From the NCBI GenBank assembly GCA_001051155.2, contig JYIP02000003.1:310001-374000 (forward strand): a stretch of DNA of 64,000 nt. Direction: 5' to 3'. Below, one piece after another: positions 11,230 through 22,141 of the stretch. Below the pieces are notes generated by a model, which worked only from the letters and a program-made list of their open reading frames with translations, did not search any database and was not told the origin of the DNA. Position numbers and translations under genes: made by a program. The stretch's first letter is position 1. Each line of letters opens with the position of its first letter. Origin of the DNA: Chrysoporthe austroafricana (Eukaryota > Ascomycota > Sordariomycetes > Diaporthales > Cryphonectriaceae).

Positions 11230-12354
11230 TTATGCAGTAACAGGCGTAGCTGCCTTTTCAGCCTTGTCTGAATACTGCAATTTAGCCCTCATTCTCCTGT
11301 AATCCTCCTGCATTACCGGCGGGTACTTGGCCGGATTCGTCGAAGTAGAGCATACCGGAAGGCATTCGATAACAGAATTCGGGTCAGGACTAACGAAGTA
11401 TGGAATAGAGTATCGAGCTCTAGTCATTGTTTTTTTCCCTAGCGGCTGTTCCGAAGCGACAGGTGGCACAGTGACCCGATGTAGTGTCGACTTAAGGTAG
11501 TCTGGAGGACAATTTAGAACGCATACTTGAATCGGTCCAGTGAGTTTCAGAACGACGTTGAACGCACCATTGCTCCATCTCATCAGCAGATCTCCAACAT
11601 TCATAACTAACGCCCCTTTAATAGGCCTAGCCTCCACAAACTCGCCCGGCCGATTGACATTTTCGACCTGCAAACCACCGCAATCATCCTGGAATAACAT
11701 CGTAATAGATCCCCAGTCTGAATGTGCTGGCATTCTCGCCAATGCGTTACTGGATAGCTTGTCCGTTTCAACCGGCGGATAATGTAGCAGCCGCAGCTGG
11801 TTATTTTCACCACTGTGAAATCGCAGAAAGAACTCTTGATCCTCGAGGCCAATGCCAATCGCAATTGCCCGCAGTAGCTCTTTCGCGGTCCCGAAACACT
11901 CCCAATAAAATGCTGTCATAAATGCCCGGAATCCCGGTAGCACTTCTTCCGGTAACCATTGGTTGGGCTGCCCCATATACGTCTCGCTGCCAATTTCGTA
12001 TGACTCTTTGCAGTCTTGCACCCGGCGCAGCTGCTCATCTTCAGCGTCCGGATCCGCGCCGTCCTGATGGATGTACTGCGAGACCTTCTCGAGGCCCGGC
12101 CAGGAGTAGCCGCGGTGGACGTTGGGGCCGGGCGGGTGCGGTGCGAGCATCTTTTTCTCTTCGGGCAGGTTGAAGAGCTTCTTGGACCAGGAGAAGGCAT
12201 TGTCGAGGAGGTCATCCGAGACGCCATGGTTGTTGATGTAGACGAAGCCTACGCGCCGGCAGGCTTCGGCTAGCTCCTGCGCGACTTGTTTCTTCTCTTC
12301 TGGCGAGCCTTTGAGCCATCGGCCGAAGTCGATCACTGGAAATGCTGCCGTCAT
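11230..12354 (-). CDS. Thymine-7-hydroxylase-like 2OG-Fe(II) dioxygenase
   Basis: The frame is open over 374 codons, but a 66-bp intron is hidden in it. Bases 11567 to 11502 start GTGCGT, end CCAG and interrupt RWSN|DYLKSTLHRV, a conserved junction. The spliced protein has 352 residues. Iron ligands are His211 and Asp213 (HSDWGSITMLFQDD) and His270 (STLHRV); the 2OG-binding Arg-x-Ser is RYS (292-294). The segments HRGYSWPGLEKVSQ, CKESYEIG and LRLLHYPP are typical of fungal thymine dioxygenase relatives. Members oxidise the thymine methyl group for pyrimidine salvage, but the substrate here is not proven. It is divergent from an NCS1 nucleobase permease across a 538-bp gap, which supports a role in base uptake and oxidation. 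Confidence 0.85.
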   Translation of the reverse strand: MTAAFPVIDFGRWLKGSPEEKKQVAQELAEACRRVGFVYINNHGVSDDLLDNAFSWSKKLFNLPEEKKMLAPHPPGPNVHRGYSWPGLEKVSQYIHQDGADPDAEDEQLRRVQDCKESYEIGSETYMGQPNQWLPEEVLPGFRAFMTAFYWECFGTAKELLRAIAIGIGLEDQEFFLRFHSGENNQLRLLHYPPVETDKLSSNALARMPAHSDWGSITMLFQDDCGGLQVENVNRPGEFVEARPIKGALVMNVGDLLMRWSNGAFNVVLKLTGPIQVCVLNCPPDYLKSTLHRVTVPPVASEQPLGKKTMTRARYSIPYFVSPDPNSVIECLPVCSTSTNPAKYPPVMQEDYRRMRAKLQYSDKAEKAATPVTA

Positions 12355-12892
12355 TTTTGGCCCGTATGCACTGTCGTTATTGTTCGCTTCGTAACGCCCA
12401 AAACCACTTGTTAATCTTCCGAATGTTGTTCAAGGCTTGTTGGTCTTCTTACCAGAATGCAGCTTTTGAACCTTGGTCAGGGCGCCCCCGGGTGGTATCT
12501 GGGCTGATACCTGGCCGGTGAAGATAGCCCGCGGGTCTTAGTTCTACCGCCGATTGCTGCAGATCATAGTGTAGTCAGCGGCTGCCGACCCAGTATGGTG
12601 AACATTATCTTTGCCGCGATGCCGGCGGTTATCTAACGGTACTGCCGTTCGAGATATCTGCTACTTATCTAGTATCATGGTTGCACAGACCTATAATCTC
12701 ACGACGCACTGTGAAAATGAAGACTAGACGACGAGAGTTCGTCTAGTATGCTAATTTCGAGAGCGCCACTGCGGACATAATTGATACCGATAGCCCATTT
12801 CGTCTACGGAGTGACTTGATCTCTATTCATCTTGCGCGTCTCCTCTTGCGTGCTACGCATCCTAAAGTTTGCGGATATCTTTTCTTTGTGCA
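12355..12892. promoter_or_regulatory. Shared divergent promoter region
   Basis: These 538 bp separate the start codons of the dioxygenase (minus) and the permease (plus). Both genes must take their promoters from here, so co-regulation is plausible. GATA-type tetramers (ATCT/GATA) are present, for example around 12650-12665, but no site can be assigned with certainty. Confidence 0.5.
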
Positions 12893-14939
12893 ATGGCCTC
12901 GAACAAGAAGTCGCGTATGCGATACTGGGCCAAGCGGCTAGAGTGTCCTGTTGACGAAAACGCTAACTATCGCAACACTTTTTGGTGCAACCGTGATCTG
13001 ATTCCCATCCCCGAGGATAGGAGGACGTGGACGTGGCAGGGCTTTGCTGGATACTGGGTCATCTGCGGGTAAGCCCTAAACCCGTCGACCGCCTGATCTC
13101 ATCGCTATGTATTTAGCAAAGCACTAAGGTATCGGCCAGGATTAACACGACCGCATGGACTGCTGGCTCAACACTTCTCTCTCTGGGTTTGAGTGCACCC
13201 CAAGCAATAGGGTGCATGGTTGGAGTTGCTCTGATATCTGCTCTCGTGGCAGTCTTCGCCGGATGGCCTGGAAGTCACCTGTACTTGGGCTTCACAGTGC
13301 TCTGTCGAGCATCATGGGGGATGCGTGGTGGGTTTTGGCCAGTCCTGAACCGCATCATGACTGCGTGCATCTGGATGGGCATCCAGGCATACTGGGGCGG
13401 TCAAGGTCAGCCGTTTTCTCGTTCTTCTTCTCGTCGTGCCTGACCTGGACTCTGTCTAATCGGTTTCTTCCAACAGCTGTCAAGATTATCCTGCGAGCTA
13501 TTATAGGTCCTAAGTTCCGCGATCTTCCCAATACCCTCCCCGTCTCAGCCAACGTTGACACAGCCAGCCTCATCTCGTTCTTTGTATTCATCATCATCTT
13601 TCTCCCCTTGCCCATGATACCACCCGAGAAACTCCAGCTACCCTTCCGGATCACATTTATCATGATCGCAGCCACCATGTTTGGGATGCTCGGGTGGTCA
13701 ATCCACGCAGCAGGCGGCGCCGGGGGTTTAATGTCCACCCCGGCGACCAAGTCCGGTTCGGCACTGAGCTGGTCCGCGCTTTTTGGACTTCAGTCCATCG
13801 TCGGCTCGCAGGCGAGCGGGTGCCTAGGCCAGAGTGACTGGACGAGATATGCGAAGACGCCGAACGCTGCGCTCTTTGGGCAATTCGTCGCTGCGCCGAT
13901 CTTTATCGTCGTGACCTCCGTTTGCGGAATCATCATCACGTCTGCTGCGGACACTATCTACGGAAAGTACATCTGGAACCCATTCGAGCTGCTGTTGACA
14001 ATCCAGGAGAACTCTATGACACCTGCGGCTCGCGCGGGGACGTTCTTCGCTGGCTTGGGGTTCTTAGTTGATCAGCTTGCGCTTTGTCAAATGCTGAATG
14101 GGATATCAACAGGGATGGATATGGCAGCTCTGTGCCCAAAGTCAGTTTTCTTTTCCCCGAGGCTAGACACAAATCCAAGTCCGACATATTATAGCGTACT
14201 AACGACAATAATAGATGGATCAATATTCGACGAGGCTGCTACATCCTGACACTCATAGCTATTGCGATTTGTCCTTGGAACTATGTGGCGTAGGTCTTCA
14301 TCACAAGAATAGAGAAGGTCACTAGGTGAATTTTTACCGACGACTGACCGGTACACCAACCTAGGAATCCGGGCACATTTATCACAGTTCTCAGCGGCTG
14401 GAGTGTCTTCCTCAGTCCCATGACGGGCATCGTCATCTCGGATTACTTCCTTGTCCGACATGGGGAGTACCACATCGGAGACATGTACTTGGGCAATGCC
14501 CGTTCCGCTTACTGGTACATGCATGGATTCAACTGGAGGTGCTTCTCCGCTTGGATACTAGGCATGGCGCCTCTGCTGCGTATGTCCTGTCGATGTCTTG
14601 ATATTCCTCACTCATATTAAGTCTCTAGCTGTCTGCAAGGCGATCTCATGAAAATCGACTAATATTCATATGATAGCTGGGTTTGCCCGGGCCATTCAAG
14701 GCATATCTAGTGGCGATGGTTGGGACCATCTCTATGACGGGTCATATCTCTACGGCTTCTTCGCCAGCTTGACGATTCACTGGGTGTTGCACGTGATAAT
14801 CCCTGCAGAAAGACAGCGTGGCAACTCACCATTTGTATTAGAGGAGCACGCAGAGATGCTTCATGGTGTTGAGAGCGACTCTGGATTGCCGGTCACCTTG
14901 GAAGGCGAAGAGAAAGTTGTCACTGTGCCGAAGCTGTGA
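12893..14939 (+). CDS. NCS1 nucleobase/allantoin-type permease (Fur family)
   Basis: Six exons (12893-13068, 13140-13405, 13477-14140, 14215-14289, 14365-14579, 14677-14939) splice to 552 residues. All five introns are 71-97 bp and keep frame. The N-terminal NRDLIPIPEDRRTWTWQGF and INTTAWTAGSTLLSLGLS are hallmark segments of NCS1 transporters (uracil, allantoin, uridine, purines). About 12 membrane helices are visible, with polar termini inside the cell. SDWTRYAKTPNAALFGQF and the late SPMTGIVISDYF-x-VRHG-x-Y are also diagnostic. It should be a plasma-membrane proton symporter for a nucleobase or related ring compound. Its head-to-head neighbour is a thymine-hydroxylase-like dioxygenase, suggesting a pyrimidine. 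No damage is seen. Confidence 0.92.
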
Positions 14940-16089
14940 GCATGGATACACAACATAAACATGGCTGGCAATGGCTTCTAGGAACTTACGCCTACCTAGT
15001 GATCAACATATTTCGAAGTTTTGTTTCTCTACAACAGTATCGCCGCTATCAATAGTACTTTCTTGTTTGCCAATGTTTGGAAGCCGCACACTGTTAAAAT
15101 ATATCAGAGACATGTTATTCAGCAAATGCGCCTATAATGCTTGTGGTAGAAGGTCTTCCCGTTCATACAATGAAATATCCAACCCCAGCGCTTCAAACAT
15201 TGTAATGGAACCTATAAAAAAAATTGGAATATTATAGCCTGTGTCAGGGCAACAATGGATTAGCGTGCGCTGAAGGAAGGAAACGAGGAAGAAGCTAACC
15301 AGCTAGCTTTTAGCTGGCGAAATATGAACTAAGCAGGGCTGTTCGCTTGCTTCTGTACGGTCCAACGAGCGGTCCAAGCATATAACCAGTTATAGTATGC
15401 AGACTGACGAATAGGAAATCAGTGTTATGAAGAGTAGTGCGACGAAAGGAGATGCAATTCGCTGCTGGCTTTCCTACAGTACATGGCTAGTAATAAACAA
15501 TATTTAAGCCAGGGATCAACCTTCTCCAAGTTATTGATTTTTTCCTGAGCAATTAGATATTATCCTACAGGCCTCTGTTCAATTATTTTCGTCCAGATCC
15601 ACTACATTACCCTTTAAAGATCGACTTGTCCCCTTGGTGATGAACGACGACCATTATTGGGAAAGCGTCGACACCAGTTGAGGGCTTGGACAATACGGAC
15701 ATAGTGTAGTAGCAAATTATCTAGCACTTAGAAAGAAACCTACTATACTGTCAAATCTAAGTGAAGTCAACAACCTTCATGCAAGATCCCAAGCTCAGGA
15801 GTATGATGATGCTAACATGTTTTGACGCCATATCCTACGCGTCAGGCTTCAGAGCACGCGAATGAAAAGTCTGAAATTACCAGGCTTGTGTTGGCCCATG
15901 GCACACTGTGCTCCAAGTCCTACAACCATAGAGAAAATAAAACAGAACGAGGCAAATCCTAAGACGCTTAAGTCTCTTCCATTGGATACGTAGTGTTAAT
16001 ATTAAAGATTTTCTCGTATCAAGCCAGGATTGTCTCATCATCGTTGCGTCTTTATCGTACCAACCTTGTTTTTTGGCGAATAATTCGCA
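14940..16089. other. Intergenic, no gene seen
   Basis: Moderately AT-rich; the short open frames look random. It separates the intact permease from the block of decayed genes that follows. Confidence 0.5.
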
Positions 16090-17410
16090 ATGCCGAAAAC
16101 GCCCACAGCCGACCAGCTAGCATACATGTTGGCACATGCCGACGACACCCGTGTGCCAAACATCATAGCTTGCTGTTCTATCTGTGGCGCGGCATCTATT
16201 ATTTTCATATTACTCCGTCTCTGGTCAAGACGTCTATTCACGGCCGTCTCACGATACTACTTAGTGACTGGCTGCTCATTATAGCTTTGGTATTTCTCAT
16301 GCTCCTAATGTAGAAGCTTCTTTACAATATGGGCTAAGGCGATATCCTACCAGATTTTTTACGCTGCCTTCGACGTATGCTTCGCATTAACCATCAAGTA
16401 TGGCGGTGGCCGACATATTGTATTCGTCACCGATGCACAGATGCTTCAAATTGTGAGTATACAATTATATCTATCGTTGATTAACGAGCAGCGCCGCTTG
16501 AACGTTTTCTTACACCATGAAATGTGCAATATAGCTCAATATCTCGGACGAGAATACATACTGCTTCGCACTGGCCTTCATCAAGCTGAGCATCCCCAAA
16601 CTCTATGGAGACATTTTCCTATCTCGGCAAATCTATTATTGCCTATGGGTCGTAGGGACCCTCATGATTGCCTGGGCGGTCGTGTTCTCCATCACTGGTA
16701 TATTTCAACGTGTCCCAATCGCGTACAACTGGGATACTACGATTACCCGCGGCCATTGAGTCGATTATGGCGCAGCAGTCTTAGTTGCAGGCGTTCTTAA
16801 CACTATTACAGATTTTATTGTCCTAATAATGCCCATCCCAATGGTCTGGAAGCTACAGACTTACAAGCGAAAGAAGTGGCAGATCATCTTAACCTTTGCT
16901 ATGGGCAGGAGGTACGCTTTACGATCCTTCTCACATATTACTGCATCATCTTCAACCGAGTTTCAGAGCATCGCTGAGGATACTTCTTGTTAGCGCATGC
17001 ACCGTGAGGCTCATCCACGGAGGCAGTCGGATCCACCACCGATGCAAGCTGTAAGTTGGTTGAGTTCGCTCGGGCCGTATACCCTATAACCTTAGCTTTA
17101 AACATTTTATAACCATCTATCTAATACTCACTTAGGGGACAATATACCAGCTGGTTTAGCCTCCACGGCAGAGATCGTGGCAGGCATACTCGCCTCATCG
17201 ATTCCGACCTACCGGCCGCTATATCTTCACCTCAGGTTCGGTTCGGTCATGGACCCTCGAGAATTATCGAACAGCCAACGATATAGTCATTATTCCTACG
17301 AAAAAGAGGACTTGCCGCTGAGTAACAATATTTCAGGAGGCGGAGACCCAGTGCTGGCTGACGGGCCGGGGATTAATGTTACAAGCCAATTAGAAATGAC
17401 TGTATTCTAA
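16090..17410 (+). pseudogene. Rhodopsin-like fungal integral membrane protein, decayed
   Basis: Consecutive pieces in different frames reconstitute a seven-TM protein of the fungal rhodopsin-domain (PTH11/SAF-like) type. They are DDTRVPNIIACCSICGAAS then LLRLWSRRL; DWLLIIALVFLMLL; YAAFDVCFALTIKYGGGRH, VFVTDAQMLQI; SDENTYCFALAFIKLSIPKL; GTLMIAWAVVFSITGIFQRV; VLNTITDFIVLIMPIPMVW. A normal intron survives at 16453-16534. Frame is lost near 16240 and again near 16310. A TGA replaces a Trp-like codon after ITRGH (about 16756-16761). The 3' end (about 17160-17410) keeps the final helix region and a polar tail. The gene is dead but recent enough that most of the protein can be read. Family members are often surface receptors or are of unknown function. 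Confidence 0.75.
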
Positions 17411-18394
17411 CCACAGCGGCAACTGGGTGCGGGTCGAGGATGTCGAATATCCTAGTCTTGTTTAAGATATATAGTGCATTATCGAAGCTTGACTCTGCAT
17501 ACGTTCGGATACTAGGACCATGTGTGAGATCTCAACGCAAGTTGCTTCCGAAAGCGTTCAAGATGGGCAAATCACTCCGAGGTTGTCGGGTCGCCCAAGT
17601 GTAAAGGGTCAACATACGATGCTCACAATGGGCAGTATTAGGTCTGAATACAATTAAAATGATCACGTGTTGCTACAATTCAAAGGGACGTTGCAGCACT
17701 ATTACTCTATTAAGCATACTGGACATTTTGTAGCATCCACGAGTGTTAGGGATGACTCAGGCTCTGCTTGAAATTGTTCTAAGGCACTCTATGTGACCAG
17801 ATATCCGTATCAATTTGTTACTATGACAATGCAGAAGTCCAAGAAGTCTGTGACAGTAAAGCGTTTACGATTAAACTTTTTTGCGAGAACACGAAGATCA
17901 TCCCTTGGAGCTCAATTAGCCGACTTGGGGACCGCAGATATCAATGGCTAATATTCTTTTGCAGCGCGAGCTGCCTATCTTGAGCCATTGCATAATTAGA
18001 GGTGCGGCACTTACGGGTGATCCATGACAGAATTAGTTTGTGCCATTTTCCTACCTGATCTCAGTCATAACTGATTATCCTGACGTGTGGAATGATCTTC
18101 TGCTGCGCTGAATTCTCAGGATAGGTGCGACCCGGACGCCGAGTTTACGGCGCTTAAGCCCCTTGCCACAAAACGAGTGAAGGGGCAATGAAGTCGTGAA
18201 TGAGCGGAGCCGTCATGATCATTTTTTTTCGCTAAATGTCGCACGTTGTTCTGCTAATCCAAACTCAAAGGCGTCACGCTTAATGGCAAATAATCACGAT
18301 AATCAATGGGCACTTATAATATGAGGCCACGGGATCGAAATGGATAAATTTAAGAAATTACTGAAAGCATTGTTAAGTAAATAATCATATATAT
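17411..18394. other. Intergenic, no gene seen
   Basis: No recognisable coding or structural feature. Confidence 0.5.
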
Positions 18395-19532
18395 TTACTT
18401 ACAGTCAGTACTCTTGGCGACATCTTCCCACTCGTCACAAATTTTCAACGTCTCCTCGCACTTTGCCTTGATTCTACTCCAGCCATCCGTTCCAAGTGGC
18501 ATTCGCAACGGTACGATCTTCCCGGAGGCTACGCCAATTCGCTTTACAAGTTCAATCATGATCGTAACCGCCTTGGACGGATCACCCGGCTCGTTGCCGA
18601 TGATCCCTTGCTCTGTCGTTCTCCTAATGTATATTAGCTAGCTTTCTTGATTGGACGTTGAAGTAGCATTTCCCGATGCTTCGCTTCAAGGAAGGGTACG
18701 CCCATGGGAATTAATTGCTCTGACGAGGGGATACTTACACTACGATGTTGAATTGAGCGTAGAAATCTACGCTGGCAGGAACATGATTGATGTTCCTGAA
18801 AGCTTGGGTTCGAAAGTATCCAGGTTCCATAAGCAAGACCTTGATTCCAGGAGAAAGCAGTGCAAGCTCCTTTGAAAGGCACTCAATCGCACCTAAGACA
18901 AAAAAGTCTTAAACTCTTGTTCCGATACACCCAGTTCATCGTCTGTGCGAAACGTGTACGTACACACCTTCGAGGGCAAATTTAGTAGAGCAATACCCGG
19001 TCGCGCTAGGGTCCGCGTGCCATCCTGCCTGTGAACCCATGTAGAGCAATGTGCCGGAGCCTTTCTCGCGGAGCATAGGAAGTAGAGAGCGTGTGATGTT
19101 CAGGGGGTCCGAAAAGATTGGTCTTGAAGCAGTCGTCGAGAGCTTGAGGCCTAGTAATATTGATGGGTTCACAACACTCAACTCCCAGATTAAGCGAGTA
19201 AAGGGCGAGATTATTCACTCGTCAGAGACTTACGTGAGCTCTTCAAACGCACCGCTTAGGATGTATCTGGCATTATTGACCACGACGTCAATGCCTCCGG
19301 GATACAAGTACCATGCCTCCACTTTAGACTTGATCACTTCCGCTGGGGCTGTGACATCGAGATCAAGAATGGTGGCTCCTGTGTCCTTGAGGTGTGCTAG
19401 CTTTTGTTCAGCGTTGCGACCAGTGGCAATGACATTATCACCTTGAGATCGGAGCTGGCGAACGAATAGCTCGCCGAACCCGGTCGAGCAGCCTGTGATG
19501 AGCCAGGTCTGACGCGATGATGCTTGAGCCAT
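18395..19532 (-). pseudogene. Short-chain dehydrogenase/reductase with a one-base frameshift
   Basis: Exons 19532-19234, 19150-18968, 18892-18739 and 18623-18395 join over clean introns (83, 75 and 115 bp). The classical SDR signature is complete: TGCSTGFG cofactor motif, NNA, the catalytic Ser in GSQAG and YCSTK (Tyr-x3-Lys). The exons sum to 865 nt, one more than a multiple of three. The frame slips in exon 2 between KTNLFG and LNITRSLLPM, at a run of five C on the coding strand (19103-19107). With one base fewer the protein would be 287 residues. Either the gene is freshly broken or the assembly has a homopolymer error. Its neighbours are decayed terpenoid-type genes, so it may have been their ketoreductase. 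Confidence 0.8.
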
Positions 19533-20146
19533 GGTGTCTCTGAATGGAATTCAAGAAAGCTCCGAAATTGTGAACTGGGTAGAAGGCTAATTTGACGTTG
19601 AGAAGAACTTTTCGATGCCAACCGTCAACGCGAAGCTGCCTACGCTTTAATTAATAACTGCGCTGGATAAGTTGAGCGTGCACCTTAACGCTTGAACCGA
19701 GATTCAACCACTGCTTCCCTCGGCGACAGCAGTTCAATGAGCGGACCCCTCTCTCTGCGGGGGAGCAATTATGGCCGCTCCAACATTCAGGTCCACATGG
19801 GCGTGTCTTTAATATGCATCGATCAGCACTGCGCCATCCAACACACTTTACAAATCGGCAAACTGCATATGTGATAAGCGAAGCCAACATGCATACGACT
19901 CGCATACTTCGCCACCACTTATGCTGCGAAGTCGCAATCAACATGAGCAATTCTTGCTCGTACTTACGGAACATAAGGGCCGAGCACACAGCCTGTTGGG
20001 CAAGAGCTAGTGCGATGTGTGCCCCGTTCAGAAGCGGGTACACCAAATCTACTCTACTTGAGAAACTTTTTTCCCACCGCATGGTGGGGGGAAGTCTACC
20101 GTTGGGTAAGGTTGGAGTCAGGAGACTGCTTGCTGTCGATAAAGTA
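19533..20146. other. Intergenic, possible 3' remains of the UbiA-like gene
   Basis: A minus-strand frame (20181-19651) is open for 176 codons but has no recognised family and overlaps the end of the UbiA relic in another frame. It may be eroded coding sequence or chance. Confidence 0.35.
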
Positions 20147-21136
20147 TTAGAAACCGTACAGAATGGTACTAATGAAGCCAAGGTATAACAGATGATGTAC
20201 TCTACCGAAAAGTGGTAGTAGAATGAGAGTTATCCAAAGACACCAGAGCCGCCACGCGATTGAGTCCCAAAGCCGACCACGCCGAGCCATCGTTAAAGAT
20301 GCCATTAATACCCTAATAAATAGCAACGTCCAAAACACCGCTGGCGACGGAGTCTTCCAGTAGATTGGGCACGCTGCGGACCAGAAAATAATCAACGTAG
20401 CGGCTGTATAGCGAGGCCAAGATTGTCCATAGGTTAGAGACATCGTTTTTCTCCCACATGCTCGATCGCCATCCACGTTAGGGAAGTCCTGAGTATGCAC
20501 CGTGGTAACAACAATAGCGGCACTAAAAAGCAACCATGGGTGTAGAAGTGAGTACAGCCTCGACTTACCTACATCCCTAGTAGAATCATGGCATCCAACC
20601 TCTGGCACAGCGAAGCCATTACCCATAAGAACGGATACTACGCCTCATCCGAAGCATGACAACCCTACAGCACTAATTGCATTGCGCTAAATAGGACCTA
20701 CGCCGCTACCTCCAAGGTCGTTGTAAAGCCAGACGAATGCCATAAGTGCTGAACTAGCGCCGAAACCACCAAATAAAGCACTGAAGCTCATAGAAAGAGG
20801 CATAACCAACCGAAGAAAAGCCTGTGCTTCTGGCGCGCTGATTCGGTCTGCTGGAATAGGTCTCCAAGGTTTATTAACCAGGTCCTCCGTTACAGATATA
20901 GATAAGCGCTGATTGGAGATATTTTCAACCAAGAGATGAAGCCATATCCATGTTAAAAGAAGAGGAATCTTTACTGCCCAGTATGTATATTCGGACAACT
21001 CATTGTTGATGCTTCGGACTTGTGACCAGGCGAAGGCAATTGCAAACGCGGCCTGAGGTAACACGACAGTCTTGAAGTCGGACTGAGTAAACAGAAAGAA
21101 AGTCTGTAATTGATACCATAGGGATCGATGGGGCTG
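20147..21136 (-). pseudogene. UbiA-type prenyltransferase / membrane terpene cyclase, decayed
   Basis: One frame reads from 21136 to 20147 with two in-frame stops: TAG at 20689-20687 and TGA at 20647-20645, the latter where a Trp is expected. Recognisable segments in order are FLFTQSDFKTVVLPQAAFA, ISNQRL...VNKPWRPIPADRI, AFVWLYNDLGG, the second Asp-rich motif QDFPNVDGD with RACGRKTMSLTYG, and WRLWCLWITLILLPLF. Several hydrophobic helices lie between. This is the UbiA superfamily branch in fungi that includes membrane-bound sesquiterpene cyclases such as Fma-TC of fumagillin biosynthesis; whether this one was a cyclase or an aromatic prenyltransferase cannot be decided. No start codon is found in frame. 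It lies head-to-head with a P450 remnant. Confidence 0.75.
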
Positions 21137-21383
21137 TCATAAATTAAACTGTGATGCCATTGTTAATCGTTAATTTCAATGCTTGCAACTGATAGCTTCA
21201 GTGTATGTGTATCCTGCAGTATCAGTGTGAAACAGGTTCTGGAATAACTGACCGGCACAGCACCCTTCTCCCCGACAGAAGCGTTGGAACATATACGGCA
21301 AATTCCTCCTTCCTTTGAGCTGACTTTGAAATGTTGGAGGAATGCAATATCAAAAAATCTTTACGTTAGCGAGAAAAAGAGCT

Positions 21384-21797
21384 GAAGGCCAATATTTTCC
21401 CGAGAACACAGATTTAGGCATCCCGTACTACAGTCTCCATCGGGATGGGGCCATATTTCCTGACCCTCTCGCATACAAGCCGGAACGATGGTTATCGCAT
21501 ACCTATGACAGGCAGAGGAGTGGAGGGGGAGTAGGGTACGCACCGAGTTTCACTCCGTTCGGTGCCGGGAGAAGCGCTTGTATCGGCAAATTCATGGCAT
21601 ATCAGGAAGTGGGCTATATCCTCGAGCGGCTGATTTGGCAATTTGATTTGAGACTAGATCCCGAATATACACTTGGTGAAGATACAGGCACGGATTCCGA
21701 GGGTCGTGGGAGAAAGGACGAATTCCAACTATACGACCGGTTTGTCAGTGAGCAAAGGGGCCCTATAGTACAGTTTAATCAAATGTTTGACATGTAA
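21384..21797 (+). pseudogene. Cytochrome P450 C-terminal fragment
   Basis: About 135 residues of a P450 end are in one open frame: the meander (ENTDLGIPYYSLHRD, IFPDPLAYKPERWL), the heme-binding loop FTPFGAGRSACIG with its Cys ligand, and the L-helix AYQEVGYILERLIWQFDL. The tail after it looks natural. The upstream two thirds, including the I-helix and the ExxR motif, are absent: nothing P450-like precedes about 21384. The fragment is therefore non-functional. It is transcribed away from the UbiA-type relic and probably belonged to the same lost terpenoid pathway. The Fot1 element begins only about 190 bp downstream. Confidence 0.8.
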
Positions 21798-21990
21798 ATT
21801 AGAGTGTATTCAAACACATTGGGGCACACTGTTAGGTTCTCATCGTATAGGTAGACTAACGAGGTTCAACGGAGGGGGTCAACCCAAAGTAGCGAACTAG
21901 ATAAGGTTGAAGCCTAAAGATCTAAGTCTGAACCCCGCTTTAACAATGCCTGTTCACCGATTAGCAAAAGGAATAGCGAAAGTAGCGATA

Positions 21991-22045
21991 AGTCGGACCA
22001 CCCCCTTTTGGATCACCCCCCCTTGTGGATCACCCTAGTCAGCCA
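21991..22045 (+). repeat. Left terminal inverted repeat of the Fot1 element
   Basis: Begins AGTCGGACCACCCCC and ends CTAGTCAGCCA. It is identical over 55 bp to the reverse complement of 23794-23848. Confidence 0.93.
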
Positions 22046-22141
22046 TTGGCGATGGAGTTGGGGGAAATATATAAGAGAAAAAAGAGTTGGTTAAGAAAGA
22101 GCTTAACGAACTAAAAAATTCTGTATATTATCTTGAATATA

